From Streptomyces fagopyri (GTDB lineage: Bacteria > Actinomycetota > Actinomycetes > Streptomycetales > Streptomycetaceae), in assembly GCF_009498275.1 (NCBI RefSeq), contig NZ_CP045643.1:7750001-7814000 (forward strand): DNA of 64,000 nucleotides, given 5' to 3'. Position 1 is the stretch's first letter. Each line of letters starts with the position of its first letter. The position numbers were made by a program, and so were the translations under genes. Of this stretch, positions 9,777 through 17,808 are shown one piece after another. Below the pieces are notes generated by a model. The model was not told the DNA's origin, did no database searches, and worked only from the letters and a program-made list of their open reading frames with translations.

Positions 9777-11468
9777 TCAGAGCCGGGACAACTCGTCCAC
9801 CAGGTCGTCGAGACCCAACGAGCCCTGCGACAGGGCCGCCATGTGCCACGCCTTCGCGTCGAAGCCGGCCCCGTGGCGCCGCTGCGCGTTCGCGCGGCCC
9901 TGCAGCCAGGCCCGCTCACCGAGCTTGTAGCCGATTGCCTGACCGGGGATCGAGAGATAGCGGGTCAGCTCGCTCTCGACGAAGTCCGCGGGCCGGCTGC
10001 TGTGCGCGCCGAAGAACTCCTCGGCGAGTTCGGGTGTCCAGTGCTCGCCGGGGTGGAAGGGCGAGTCCGCCGGGATCTCCAGCTCCAGGTGCATACCGAT
10101 GTCGACGATCACCCGGGCCGCACGCATCATCTGCGCGTCCAGGTAGCCCAGGCGCTGTTCCGCGTCCGCGAGGAAGCCCAGCTCGTCCATCAGCCGCTCC
10201 GCGTACAGCGCCCAGCCCTCGCAGTTGGCGCTCACGATGCCCACGGTCGCCTGGTAGCGGGACAGGTCCTCGACGACGTGCACCCACTGCGCGAGCTGGA
10301 GGTGGTGCCCGGGAACGCCCTCGTGGTACCAGGTCGAGACGAGGTCGTAGACGGGGAACCTGGTCTGCCCCATCGTGGGCAGCCAGGTCTGGCCGGGCCG
10401 GGAGAAGTCCGACGACGGCGCGGTGTAGTAGGGAGCCGCGGCCCCGCCCGGCGGCGCGATCCGGGACTCCACCTTCCGTACCGGATCCGCGAGTTCGAAG
10501 TGGGTGCCGTCCAGCGCGTCGATCGCCTGGTCCATCAGCCCCTGCAGCCACGCCTGGACCTCGTCGACCCCCTCGATGTGCCGGCCGTGCTCGTCCAGGT
10601 GCGCGAGCGCCACCCAGGGCGTCTCGGCACCCGGCAGGATCTTCTCGGCCTCGGTCCGCATCTCGGCGAGCAACCGGTGGTACTCGGCCCAGCCGTACGC
10701 GTAGGCCTCGTCGAGATCGAGGTCCGTTCCGTTGAAGTAACGCGCCCAGCGCGCGTACCGCTCCCGGCCCACGGTGTTCGGCGCGCCCTGGATGGTGGGC
10801 GCGTACACGTCGCGCATCCAGTCGCGCAGCTCGGCCAGGGCCCGGGTGGCCGTCCGGGCGGCGGTGTCCAGTTCGTCGCGCAGGGAGTCGGGGCCCGCGG
10901 ACACGAAGTCCTCGAACCAGGGGCGGCCGTGCTCGTCCGGCGTGGACCACTCGGTGAGCTGGTCGACGAAGGTCGCGGTGGGACGTGGACCCGCGTAGAG
11001 CTTGCGTTCCAGGCCGAGGGCCAGGGACTCGCGGTACCCGGCCAGCGCGGTCGGCACGGCGCGCAGCCGCTCGGCGATCGCCGCCCAGTCCTCGTCCGTC
11101 CCGGTCGGCGCGATGCTGAACACCTGCCGGACGGCGTGTGCGGCGGTGTGCATGTTGCCGACGGCCCGCAGCCCCTCCTCGGCGTCGTGCACGGCCAGTT
11201 CGGCGGTCAGCCGCTCGCGCAGCAGGCGCGCGCAGCGGCGCTCGCTGTCGGTGTCCGCGCCCGGCCGCCGTTCCGCCTCGCCGAGGCGGGCGAGGGTCGC
11301 CCGCGCGAGTTCCGCGAGGGCCTTCTGTCCCGCGGGCGAGGGATCCGGCAGCCGGCCGGCGCTCTCCTTCACACCGAGGTACGTACCGAGGACCGGGTCG
11401 AGGGCGATGAGGTCGTCGACGTACGCGTCGGCGACCTCGCGGGGCAGCGGGTTCTTCGTCTCTGACAT
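9777..11468 (-). CDS. DUF885 zinc-peptidase-like protein
   Basis: A 563-residue cytoplasmic DUF885 protein. The family's metallopeptidase-like core is visible: HEGVPGHH at residues 382-389 supplies zinc-ligand histidines, followed by NCEGWALYAERLMDELGF, whose glutamate is the third ligand in related structures, and the C-terminal IPGQAIGYKLGE. No signal peptide is present (N-terminus MSETKNPLPREVADAYV), so it acts inside the cell, probably on peptides, though the activity of most members is untested. Length is normal. It lies 63 bp downstream of the second Lrp gene on the same strand and could be part of its transcript. Confidence 0.88.
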   Translation of the reverse strand: MSETKNPLPREVADAYVDDLIALDPVLGTYLGVKESAGRLPDPSPAGQKALAELARATLARLGEAERRPGADTDSERRCARLLRERLTAELAVHDAEEGLRAVGNMHTAAHAVRQVFSIAPTGTDEDWAAIAERLRAVPTALAGYRESLALGLERKLYAGPRPTATFVDQLTEWSTPDEHGRPWFEDFVSAGPDSLRDELDTAARTATRALAELRDWMRDVYAPTIQGAPNTVGRERYARWARYFNGTDLDLDEAYAYGWAEYHRLLAEMRTEAEKILPGAETPWVALAHLDEHGRHIEGVDEVQAWLQGLMDQAIDALDGTHFELADPVRKVESRIAPPGGAAAPYYTAPSSDFSRPGQTWLPTMGQTRFPVYDLVSTWYHEGVPGHHLQLAQWVHVVEDLSRYQATVGIVSANCEGWALYAERLMDELGFLADAEQRLGYLDAQMMRAARVIVDIGMHLELEIPADSPFHPGEHWTPELAEEFFGAHSSRPADFVESELTRYLSIPGQAIGYKLGERAWLQGRANAQRRHGAGFDAKAWHMAALSQGSLGLDDLVDELSRL

Positions 11469-11502
11469 GCCGACATCCTCATACGGGAACAGCCGTCACG
11501 TC

Positions 11503-11520
11503 AGCCCGTCACGACGGGCT
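11503..11520 (-). terminator. Small hairpin between Lrp and DUF885 genes
   Basis: Inverted repeat AGCCCGT/ACGGGCT with a 4-base loop, 12 bp after the Lrp stop. The adjoining TTTT lies on the opposite strand, so as a terminator for the Lrp transcript it is weak and may only attenuate. Confidence 0.35.
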
Positions 11521-11531
11521 TTTGGTCCGCA

Positions 11532-12038
11532 TCAGCCCGATTTCGCTGTGGGCGTCGCCCCCGGCCCGGCAGGTGGCAGGAGCGGACCGCAGTCCCACTG
11601 CTGGAAGATCAACCGGGTCTCCACGCGGGCCACTTCACGCTGGGAGGTGAACTCGTCGAGGACCAGCCGCTGCAGGTCGGCCATGTCCGCGACCGCGACC
11701 TGTACGAGGTAGTCGTCGGGGCCCGTGAGATGGAAGACCGTCCGGGACTCCGGCAGCGCCCTGATCCGGTCCACGAACGGACCCACCAGCTCCCTGCGGT
11801 GCGGTCTGACCTGCACGGACAACAGCGCCTCCAGGCCCCGGCCGAGCTTCGCCGGATCGAGCCGCAGCTGATGGCCGAGAATGACTCCGGCGCGGCGCAG
11901 CCGTGTCACCCGGTCCAGGCAGGTCGACGGCGCGACTCCGACCTGCGCGGCGAGATCGCGGTACGTCGTCCGGGCGTCGTTCTGCAGCAGTCGCAGCAGA
12001 TGAAGATCCACCGGATCGAGTACGACAGAATCGGCCAT
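11532..12038 (-). CDS. Lrp/AsnC-family regulator (next to trans-sulfuration enzyme)
   Basis: A 168-residue Lrp/AsnC regulator with winged helix at residues 8-58 (LDPVDLHLLRLLQNDART, APSTCLDRVTRLRRAG) and a RAM domain ending in VETRLIFQQWDCGPLLP. ATG at 12038 gives the canonical N-terminus MADSVVLDPVDLHLL. It is divergent, across 81 bp, from a PLP-dependent trans-sulfuration-type enzyme. Similar Lrp genes stand beside methionine gamma-lyase genes in other bacteria, so a sulfur amino acid such as methionine or cysteine is a reasonable guess for its ligand; that is inference from position only. Confidence 0.9.
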   Translation of the reverse strand: MADSVVLDPVDLHLLRLLQNDARTTYRDLAAQVGVAPSTCLDRVTRLRRAGVILGHQLRLDPAKLGRGLEALLSVQVRPHRRELVGPFVDRIRALPESRTVFHLTGPDDYLVQVAVADMADLQRLVLDEFTSQREVARVETRLIFQQWDCGPLLPPAGPGATPTAKSG

Positions 12039-12119
12039 GCCCCGAACGTAACACGGGTTCCGGCGCCACGACCCCGTTCGGTGTTCAGGCTGCTGTGCAT
12101 GGACTTCGGCGGAGATGAC

Positions 12120-13499
12120 ATGGACGCGGACATACGCGGCACGCGCGACACCGGTATCGGTTCCGGCGGCGGTCCCGGTCCCGGCGGCGACACCCGTACC
12201 GGTACCGGGGTGACCCACATCGACAACGGGCCCGACGCCGGTACCGCCGGTACCGGGCTCGTCGGCACCGGAATCCCCGACCCCCGGGGCGGTTCCCGTC
12301 CCCGTACCCGTGCGCTGGCCACCGAGGCCGTGCACGCGGGTCGGGAGGATCTCGCCCGCGACGGGCTGCACGCCGCACCGATAGACCTGTCGACCACCTA
12401 CCCCTCGTACGACAGCCGGGGCGAAGCCGCCCGCATCGACGCGTTCGCGGCCGACGGTGCGGAACCGGTGGGTCCGCCCGTGTACGGCCGCCTCGGCAAC
12501 CCGACCGTCGCGCGTTTCGAGACCGCCCTCGCCCGGCTCGAAGGGACCGAGAGCGCGGTCGCGTTCGCCAGCGGCATGGCCGCCTTGAGCGCCGTCCTGC
12601 TCGTACGCAACGCGATGGGCCTGCGCCACGTCGTCGCCGTGCGCCCCCTGTACGGATGCAGCGACCACCTGCTCACCGCCGGGCTGCTCGGCTCCGAGGT
12701 GACCTGGGTCGACCCCGCGGGCATCGAGGACGCCCTGCGCCCGGACACCGGCCTGGTCATGGTCGAGTCCCCGGCCAACCCGACGCTCGCCGAGATAGAC
12801 CTGCGCGCCGTCGCGCACGCCTGCGGCTCCGTACCGCTGCTCGCCGACAACACCTTCGCCACGCCGGTGCTGCAACGCCCCGCGGAGCAGGGCGCGCGCC
12901 TGGTCCTGCACAGCGCCACCAAGTACCTGGGCGGCCACGGGGACGTCATGGCCGGAGTGGTCGCCTGCGACGAGGAGTTCGCCGGGCGGCTGCGCCAGGT
13001 GCGGTTCGCCACCGGTGGCGTCCTGCATCCGCTGGCCGGGTATCTGCTGCTGCGAGGACTGTCGACCCTGCCGGTACGGGTCCGGGCCGCGTCCGCGAGC
13101 GCCGCCGAACTCGCCGGCCGGCTCGCCGCCGACCCACGCGTCGCCCGCGTCCACTACCCGCGGATCGGCGGCGCCATGATCGCCTTCGAGGTGCACGGCG
13201 ACCCGCACGAGGTCATCGCCGGAGTCCGCCTGATCACCCCTGCGGTCAGCCTGGGCAGCGTCGACAGCCTGATCCAGCATCCGGCGTCCATCAGCCACCG
13301 GATCGTGGCCGAGGGCGACCGTCGCGGCGCGGGCGTGAGCGACCGCCTGCTGCGCCTGTCGGTGGGGCTCGAGGACGTGGAGGACCTGTGGGCCGACCTG
13401 GACGGCGCGCTGGGACACGCGACGGAGGTACGCGCGGTGCAGGAAGGGGGCCGCAGCCCGCGGGAGCGACAGCAACACGCGGGTTCGGCCACCGGGTGA
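12120..13499 (+). CDS. Trans-sulfuration-family PLP enzyme (Cys/Met metabolism), atypical
   Basis: A 459-residue member of the Cys/Met metabolism PLP family (cystathionine gamma-synthase, gamma-lyase, methionine gamma-lyase). Core motifs are intact: PVYGRLGNPT, FASGMAALSA, ADNTFATP, the PLP-lysine motif SATKYLGGHGD, and SLGSVDSLIQHPASISH. Two oddities: residues 1-60 are a Gly/Thr-rich repetitive extension, and the C-terminal domain runs straight from VHYP to IGGAMIAFEV, omitting about 15-20 residues usually found there. ATG at 12120 has GGAG five bases upstream; ATG 12099 is possible, and an internal GTG near 12209 would remove much of the repeat. Which reaction it performs cannot be decided; divergent Lrp suggests amino-acid catabolism. 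Confidence 0.85.
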   Translation: MDADIRGTRDTGIGSGGGPGPGGDTRTGTGVTHIDNGPDAGTAGTGLVGTGIPDPRGGSRPRTRALATEAVHAGREDLARDGLHAAPIDLSTTYPSYDSRGEAARIDAFAADGAEPVGPPVYGRLGNPTVARFETALARLEGTESAVAFASGMAALSAVLLVRNAMGLRHVVAVRPLYGCSDHLLTAGLLGSEVTWVDPAGIEDALRPDTGLVMVESPANPTLAEIDLRAVAHACGSVPLLADNTFATPVLQRPAEQGARLVLHSATKYLGGHGDVMAGVVACDEEFAGRLRQVRFATGGVLHPLAGYLLLRGLSTLPVRVRAASASAAELAGRLAADPRVARVHYPRIGGAMIAFEVHGDPHEVIAGVRLITPAVSLGSVDSLIQHPASISHRIVAEGDRRGAGVSDRLLRLSVGLEDVEDLWADLDGALGHATEVRAVQEGGRSPRERQQHAGSATG

Positions 13500-13646
13500 C
13501 GGGGGAGGCCCCTGGCAAGCTGCCCGGGGCCTCCCGCGGCGCGGTGTGAACGTCCTTGGCATCAGGGCGTGTTGCGCGGGTCTCCCCGGGCGGGCGGCAT
13601 CTGGCGCACCCTGTCGCGGCACCGGGCGGAGACCCGGGTACGGCGA

Positions 13647-13685
13647 GGCGGAAACCCGGGTACGTCCGGTACGCGGGTTTCCGCC
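13647..13685. terminator. Bidirectional terminator hairpin between convergent genes
   Basis: A perfect 12-bp inverted repeat GGCGGAAACCCG / CGGGTTTCCGCC with a 15-base loop sits between the convergent PLP-enzyme and ACT-GNAT genes. No T-run follows, as is common for Streptomyces terminators. The surrounding 260-bp gap (13500-13759) shows nothing else beyond short repeats of ACCCGGGTACG. Confidence 0.65.
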
Positions 13686-13759
13686 GGGCACTCCGAGAGC
13701 ACGACCGGACGCCGCGAGTTCCACCCTGCGCGCGGGCGACGGGAGTTGTGCGCCGCGGG

Positions 13760-15286
13760 CTAGTCCCGAGTGATCCGCTCGCCGCGCGGCGCCCCGTGCC
13801 GGCCCTGCTCCTGCTCCTGCTCCTGGACGTACGGAAGCGCGGACGTCCCCGGTGTCGTGTCCAGGCGGGCCGTGATCACGAGGGTGCCCTCCTCGATCTG
13901 GTAGTCGAGGGGCAGCTCCAGACCCCGCATCGCGGCGACCATCCCGGTGTTGGAGGCCTGCGTGACGGCGTACACGCTGTCGCACCCCGCCTCGACCGCC
14001 ATCGCCACCAGACGGCCGAGCAGTTCGGCACCGATGCCGCGCCGCTGCCAGTCGTCCTCGACGAGCAGTGCGATCTCGGTCTCGTCACCGTCCCAGAGGA
14101 GGTGGCCGAGCCCGACCATGCGCCCCGACGGTGTCCGGACGGCGAGAGTACGGCCGAAGCGCGGGCTGAGCAGGTGGTTCAGATAGCGGTCGGCGTCTTT
14201 GACCGGCCCGTGGTACCGCATGTTCAGTGTGCGTGACGAGCAGCGCTCGTGCATCGCCTTCGCGGCCTCCAGATCGGAGACGTCGACGCGGCGGACGGTG
14301 ATCTCGTTGCCCTCCGGCAACGTCAGCATGTCCTGGCCCCGGGGGATGCGCGGACCCAGGCGCGCGTCCAGCTCGACCAGCGCCCGCGCCCGCGCGAACT
14401 CGGTCGGCGTGAACGGCAGGTACGGCCGCTCCACCGTGATCACCCCACCCTCCGGTGCGCGCAGCCGCATCACCGTGTCTTCCAGCGCTCCTTCGACCGG
14501 CGCTCCTTCTACCGCCCGGCCCGATCCGGGAGACCTGGCCGGCAGCGAACGGATGGTGCAGCGACCGAGCAACTGCCGGAGGGCCAGCGGAAGTTCCGCC
14601 GCGTCCAGAGCGGTTCGCGTGGCCAGTCCCAGGACGCGGGTGGGCGCGTCCACCAGATCGTGGGCGTCGGCCCGTTCGATCCAGGTGCCGGTGCCGCCCG
14701 CCAGGGAGAGCGCGCGGGTGATCTCGGACGCGGCCAGCTGCGCGGGAGCGCGCAGCAGGAACTCGTCCACGGTCCCTTCCGCGAGCGGGTGTGTCTGCAG
14801 GCTGAGGATGTCGACCCGCCGGTGCGCCAGCGCCGTGCAGAGTGCCGCCAGTGAACCCGGCTCGTCCTTGACCGTGGTCCGCATCCGCCACAGCACCGTC
14901 GCCCCGGCGGCGGTCTCCGGTGCCGCCCCGGCGTCCTCGGTCTCCTCTGCCTCCCCGGCCTCCGTGGTCCTTTCGGTCTTCCCGGGCTGACCGCGCCGCC
15001 CGGACCGCCGCCCGTCGGCGATCGTCCGGGCACCGGTATGGTCCGGCGGCGGCGCGTGACCGTGGCGGCGTGCCCACCATGTGTGGAATCCGGCCGTGGC
15101 GACCAGGACGGCGGCCGAGATCACCAGCAGGGCGGCCCCGTCGGGGCCGTGCCCGATCAGGTTGGCGACGGCGTCCGCGACCGTGACGGCCGTGAACAGC
15201 GCGGCGAGTTCCACGACGTCCCGCCGCCAGTGGTGCACAGGACGACCGTGCCTCGCACGGGTCACATCAGACATGTCTGGAGTCAT
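13760..15286 (-). CDS. Membrane-anchored ACT-domain GNAT acetyltransferase
   Basis: A 508-residue multi-domain protein. Residues 23-44 and 49-71 are two hydrophobic segments and probably anchor it in the membrane; residues 80-130 are a charged linker; residues 131-200 form an ACT-like domain (MRTTVKDEPGSLAALCTALAHRRVDILSLQ), the fold used to bind small ligands such as amino acids; residues about 325-470 form a GNAT domain with the acetyl-CoA loop DDWQRRGIGAELL. The tail has a QEQEQEQ repeat made by a hexanucleotide run. It may acetylate a target in response to an amino acid, but no substrate is evident. No ribosome-binding site precedes either candidate ATG (15286, 15274). Confidence 0.82.
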   Translation of the reverse strand: MTPDMSDVTRARHGRPVHHWRRDVVELAALFTAVTVADAVANLIGHGPDGAALLVISAAVLVATAGFHTWWARRHGHAPPPDHTGARTIADGRRSGRRGQPGKTERTTEAGEAEETEDAGAAPETAAGATVLWRMRTTVKDEPGSLAALCTALAHRRVDILSLQTHPLAEGTVDEFLLRAPAQLAASEITRALSLAGGTGTWIERADAHDLVDAPTRVLGLATRTALDAAELPLALRQLLGRCTIRSLPARSPGSGRAVEGAPVEGALEDTVMRLRAPEGGVITVERPYLPFTPTEFARARALVELDARLGPRIPRGQDMLTLPEGNEITVRRVDVSDLEAAKAMHERCSSRTLNMRYHGPVKDADRYLNHLLSPRFGRTLAVRTPSGRMVGLGHLLWDGDETEIALLVEDDWQRRGIGAELLGRLVAMAVEAGCDSVYAVTQASNTGMVAAMRGLELPLDYQIEEGTLVITARLDTTPGTSALPYVQEQEQEQGRHGAPRGERITRD

Positions 15287-15421
15287 GGAGCCACTGTGAA
15301 GGAGTGGTGTTGCGTGATCACGAACGGTCTGTGACTGATCGGTAAAGTGTCCTTCTATCCCTTTTGTAGTTCTTTTTGCGGTTGTTTTGCCTCCTTCGGA
15401 GCACTTGAGTTACGCGCCTGG

Positions 15422-15778
15422 TCAGGCGTCCGGCCACGGGGCCAGTGCCGTCCGGAGGCGACGAGCCTGTGTCACCACTTTGGACGAGCCGCGTCGGCCG
15501 GCCGTCTGCGCGAGATGGACGAGATCACCACGCGCCCCGGACCGCTCGGCGGACTCCGCGGCGACGGCCGGCAGATCCCCGAGCCCCCGCGAGGGCGTGG
15601 CGTCCGTACGCGCCCCGGCCTGATGCGCCGTCAGGCAGCCCGTAAGGAAACGCTGATGGTCCTTGCTCCCGGTCGGCGTCGCGCCCCGCGAGGTCTCGAA
15701 CCCCGGGCGCCCGCCGCCCGGCACGGACTCCACCACGCAGGGTCGGACGCAAGCCACGGCCTGCGGGGATCGCGTCAT
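15422..15778 (-). CDS. Possible hypothetical protein
   Basis: An open frame of 118 codons with fairly high G/C at third positions, on the same strand as both neighbours. The second half (GSKDHQRFLTGCLTAHQAG, RGLGDLPAVAAESAERSGARG) has a more natural composition than the first half, so it may be a short gene or the tail of a decayed one. I recognise no family, and there is no good ribosome-binding site at the first ATG. Low confidence. Confidence 0.25.
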   Translation of the reverse strand: MTRSPQAVACVRPCVVESVPGGGRPGFETSRGATPTGSKDHQRFLTGCLTAHQAGARTDATPSRGLGDLPAVAAESAERSGARGDLVHLAQTAGRRGSSKVVTQARRLRTALAPWPDA

Positions 15779-15961
15779 GGAAAAACCGTGGGGGCGACCC
15801 CGGACAACCGTCTCCGACCTGCGAACTCGCCCGTCGCGAGGGTGTCCGGGCCGACTCCGCGGAACCGCTCGGTCGGCCGGTGCGGCGACGGGCCGGGCGG
15901 GGTGGGGGAAGGGCTGGCCACCCGGCCGAGCGGGCAGCGGTGGCGCGCGCGGCCACGCGGG

Positions 15962-15990
15962 CGCGCACCGGGGGATGACTCCGGTGCGCG
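15962..15990 (-). terminator. phoD terminator hairpin
   Basis: Perfect 10-bp inverted repeat CGCGCACCGG / CCGGTGCGCG with a 9-base loop, beginning 44 bp beyond the phoD stop. GC-rich, no T-run. Confidence 0.6.
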
Positions 15991-16033
15991 ACCCGACACG
16001 TCGAGGGTACGGGAGTCGGAAGGGCCCGTGGAG

Positions 16034-17632
16034 CTACTGACCCACACGGCCCGGCTGGAGCACCTGTGTGAACAGCACGCTGCCGTCCTGTTCCCGCAGA
16101 CGCACCGTCAACTCCCCGCTGTCGCCGTTGATGTCGACCTCGCCGAAGAACTGGTAACCCTCGGCCGGCGAGACGTTGGAGGCCGTGGGCGCCTTGACGA
16201 AGACCCGGTCCGGTCCGAAGGTGCCGTCGAGGGCGCTCGCCGGGAAGGCGCCCGCGTTGAGCGGTCCGGAGACGAACTCCCAGAAGGGCTCGAAGTCCTT
16301 GAACGCGGCGCGCGACGGGTGGTAGTGCTGCGCCGAGGTGTGGTGCACGTCGGCGGTCAGCCACACCGTTCCGGTGATCCTGCGGTGCTTGACGAAGCGC
16401 AGCAGTTCCGCGATCTGCAGTTCGCGGCCGAGCGGAGCGCCCGGGTCGCCCTGTGCGACGGCCTCGAAGTTCGGCCTGCCCTCGTTGGCGTCGGGCACGA
16501 CAAGGCCGAGCGGCATGTCGTTGGCGATCACCTTCCACACCGCGCGCGACGCGGCCAGCTCGCGCTTGAGCCATTCCAGTTGTTCTCGCCCGAGGATGCC
16601 CTGTGGGTCGGTGGTCTGGTCGTCGGCCGAGTTGGCGTTCCGGTAGGTACGCATGTCCAGCACGAACACGTCCAGGAGCGGTCCGTGGTGGACGGTCCGG
16701 TAGATCCTGCCGTCCGGGCGCCCGCTGATCGAGGAGATCGGGAAGTACTCGGAGAAGGCACGCCGGGAACGGACCGCCAGGTCGTCCAGCGCCGTGCCGG
16801 CCGGGTAGGGCGTGCCGGCTCCGATGACCTCTCCGGGATACCAGTTGTTGCGGACCTCGTGGTCGTCCCACTGGATGACGTTCGGCACCTGGGCGTTGAA
16901 GCGGCGCAGCGCCGAATCCAGCAGGTTATAGCGGAAGTTGCCCCGGTAGTCGGCGAGGGTCACCGCGACGTGCGACTTCTCCTCGGTGGTGACGTTCCGG
17001 TAGACGCTGCCGTCCGGAAGCGGTGCGGTGGCCGCGATCGTGCCGTCGGCGTAGATGTTGTCGCCGCTGCACAGGAAGAAGTCCGGATCCACCTTCGCCA
17101 TGGCGTCGAAGATCCGGTAGCCGCCGATCGACTCGTTGATGCCCCAGCCCTGTCCGGCCAGGTCACCGGACCAGACGAACCGCACGTCCCGGCGCCGCTT
17201 CGCGGGCGCGGTCCGGAAGGTGCCCGTCACCGGCTCGCCGGTACGCCGGGGGTCGTCGGCGTCGGCGAGCAGGACGCGGTAGTGGATCTGCTCGCCGGAG
17301 GGCAGTCCGCGCAGCCGTGTCGTCCCGGTGAAGTCGGTGTCCGCGCCGAGCAGCGGACCGTGCCACCTGCGCGGGTTGCGGAACGATTCGGTGGCGGACG
17401 TCTCGACGATCATCCGGGCCGGACGGTCGGAACGGACCCAGACCAGACCGGAGTCCGCGCTCACGTCGCCGGCCTGGACGCCCCAGCCGGCCCTCGGCCG
17501 TCCGGACAGGGCCAGCGCCGGGGCGGCGCCGAGCGCGGTGGGCAGCGCCAGCGCGGCCGAGGCGGCCAGCGTGCCGCGCAGCACGCCGCGGCGGCCGGGG
17601 AGCGGGAGGGGGCCTTGCGGACGGTGTGACAT
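16034..17632 (-). CDS. phoD: PhoD-family alkaline phosphatase/phosphodiesterase, Tat-exported
   Basis: A 532-residue extracytoplasmic PhoD enzyme that releases phosphate from phosphoesters. It starts with a twin-arginine signal (RR at residues 14-15, then an alanine/leucine core ending near AALA), followed by the PhoD N-terminal domain and the metal-binding core with VWSGDLAGQG, GDNIYADG, QWDDHEVRNNW and DVHHTSAQHY. ATG at 17632 is the right distance from the Tat motif; an in-frame ATG 45 bp upstream is less likely. A PHO-box-like repeat about 70-85 bp upstream overlaps a plausible promoter, consistent with PhoP control under phosphate limitation. Confidence 0.92.
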   Translation of the reverse strand: MSHRPQGPLPLPGRRGVLRGTLAASAALALPTALGAAPALALSGRPRAGWGVQAGDVSADSGLVWVRSDRPARMIVETSATESFRNPRRWHGPLLGADTDFTGTTRLRGLPSGEQIHYRVLLADADDPRRTGEPVTGTFRTAPAKRRRDVRFVWSGDLAGQGWGINESIGGYRIFDAMAKVDPDFFLCSGDNIYADGTIAATAPLPDGSVYRNVTTEEKSHVAVTLADYRGNFRYNLLDSALRRFNAQVPNVIQWDDHEVRNNWYPGEVIGAGTPYPAGTALDDLAVRSRRAFSEYFPISSISGRPDGRIYRTVHHGPLLDVFVLDMRTYRNANSADDQTTDPQGILGREQLEWLKRELAASRAVWKVIANDMPLGLVVPDANEGRPNFEAVAQGDPGAPLGRELQIAELLRFVKHRRITGTVWLTADVHHTSAQHYHPSRAAFKDFEPFWEFVSGPLNAGAFPASALDGTFGPDRVFVKAPTASNVSPAEGYQFFGEVDINGDSGELTVRLREQDGSVLFTQVLQPGRVGQ

Positions 17633-17674
17633 GAATGCGCCTCCAGGGACGGATCCGGTCGGTGTGCAAGGCCA

Positions 17675-17718
17675 CAACTACTGGTGCGCCGCAGCGCGTA
17701 CGCAAACCGCGGGTGAAC
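17675..17718 (-). promoter_or_regulatory. Candidate PHO box and promoter of phoD
   Basis: On the minus strand GTTCACC, four bases, then GTTTGCG (17718 down to 17701) form two 11-bp direct-repeat units matching the Streptomyces PhoP consensus GTTCACC. The second unit overlaps a possible -35 (TTGCGT) and is followed 19 bases later by TAGTTG as -10 (17675-17680). Placement over the -35 suits activation. The first unit is perfect, the second 4 of 7. Confidence 0.55.
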
Positions 17719-17808
17719 AACTGGCCCTGCGGACAACGGAGTCCGCGAACGCCACCTACGTCGCACACGCGTCGGCCCGCGCGTTCAACTGCGTCGCCGC
17801 GTGCCCGC

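Larger units (their letters stand above)
15287..16033. other. 747-bp region without a confident gene; low-GC patch
   Basis: Between the ACT-GNAT start and the phoD stop. It holds the phoD terminator (15962-15990), a weak candidate reading frame on the minus strand (15422-15778), and a clearly AT-rich patch at about 15330-15385 (for example TTTTGTAGTTCTTTTTGCGG) that contrasts with the flanks and may be the promoter region of the ACT-GNAT gene or a remnant of lost DNA. A perfect tRNA T-arm look-alike occurs on the minus strand at 15689-15705 but the rest of a tRNA is absent. Confidence 0.5.

Noticed and set aside
15689..15705. tRNA-like T-arm on the minus strand (CGGGG-TTCGAGA-CCTCG)
   Set aside because: I could not find a matching acceptor stem, anticodon arm or D-arm at the right distances.
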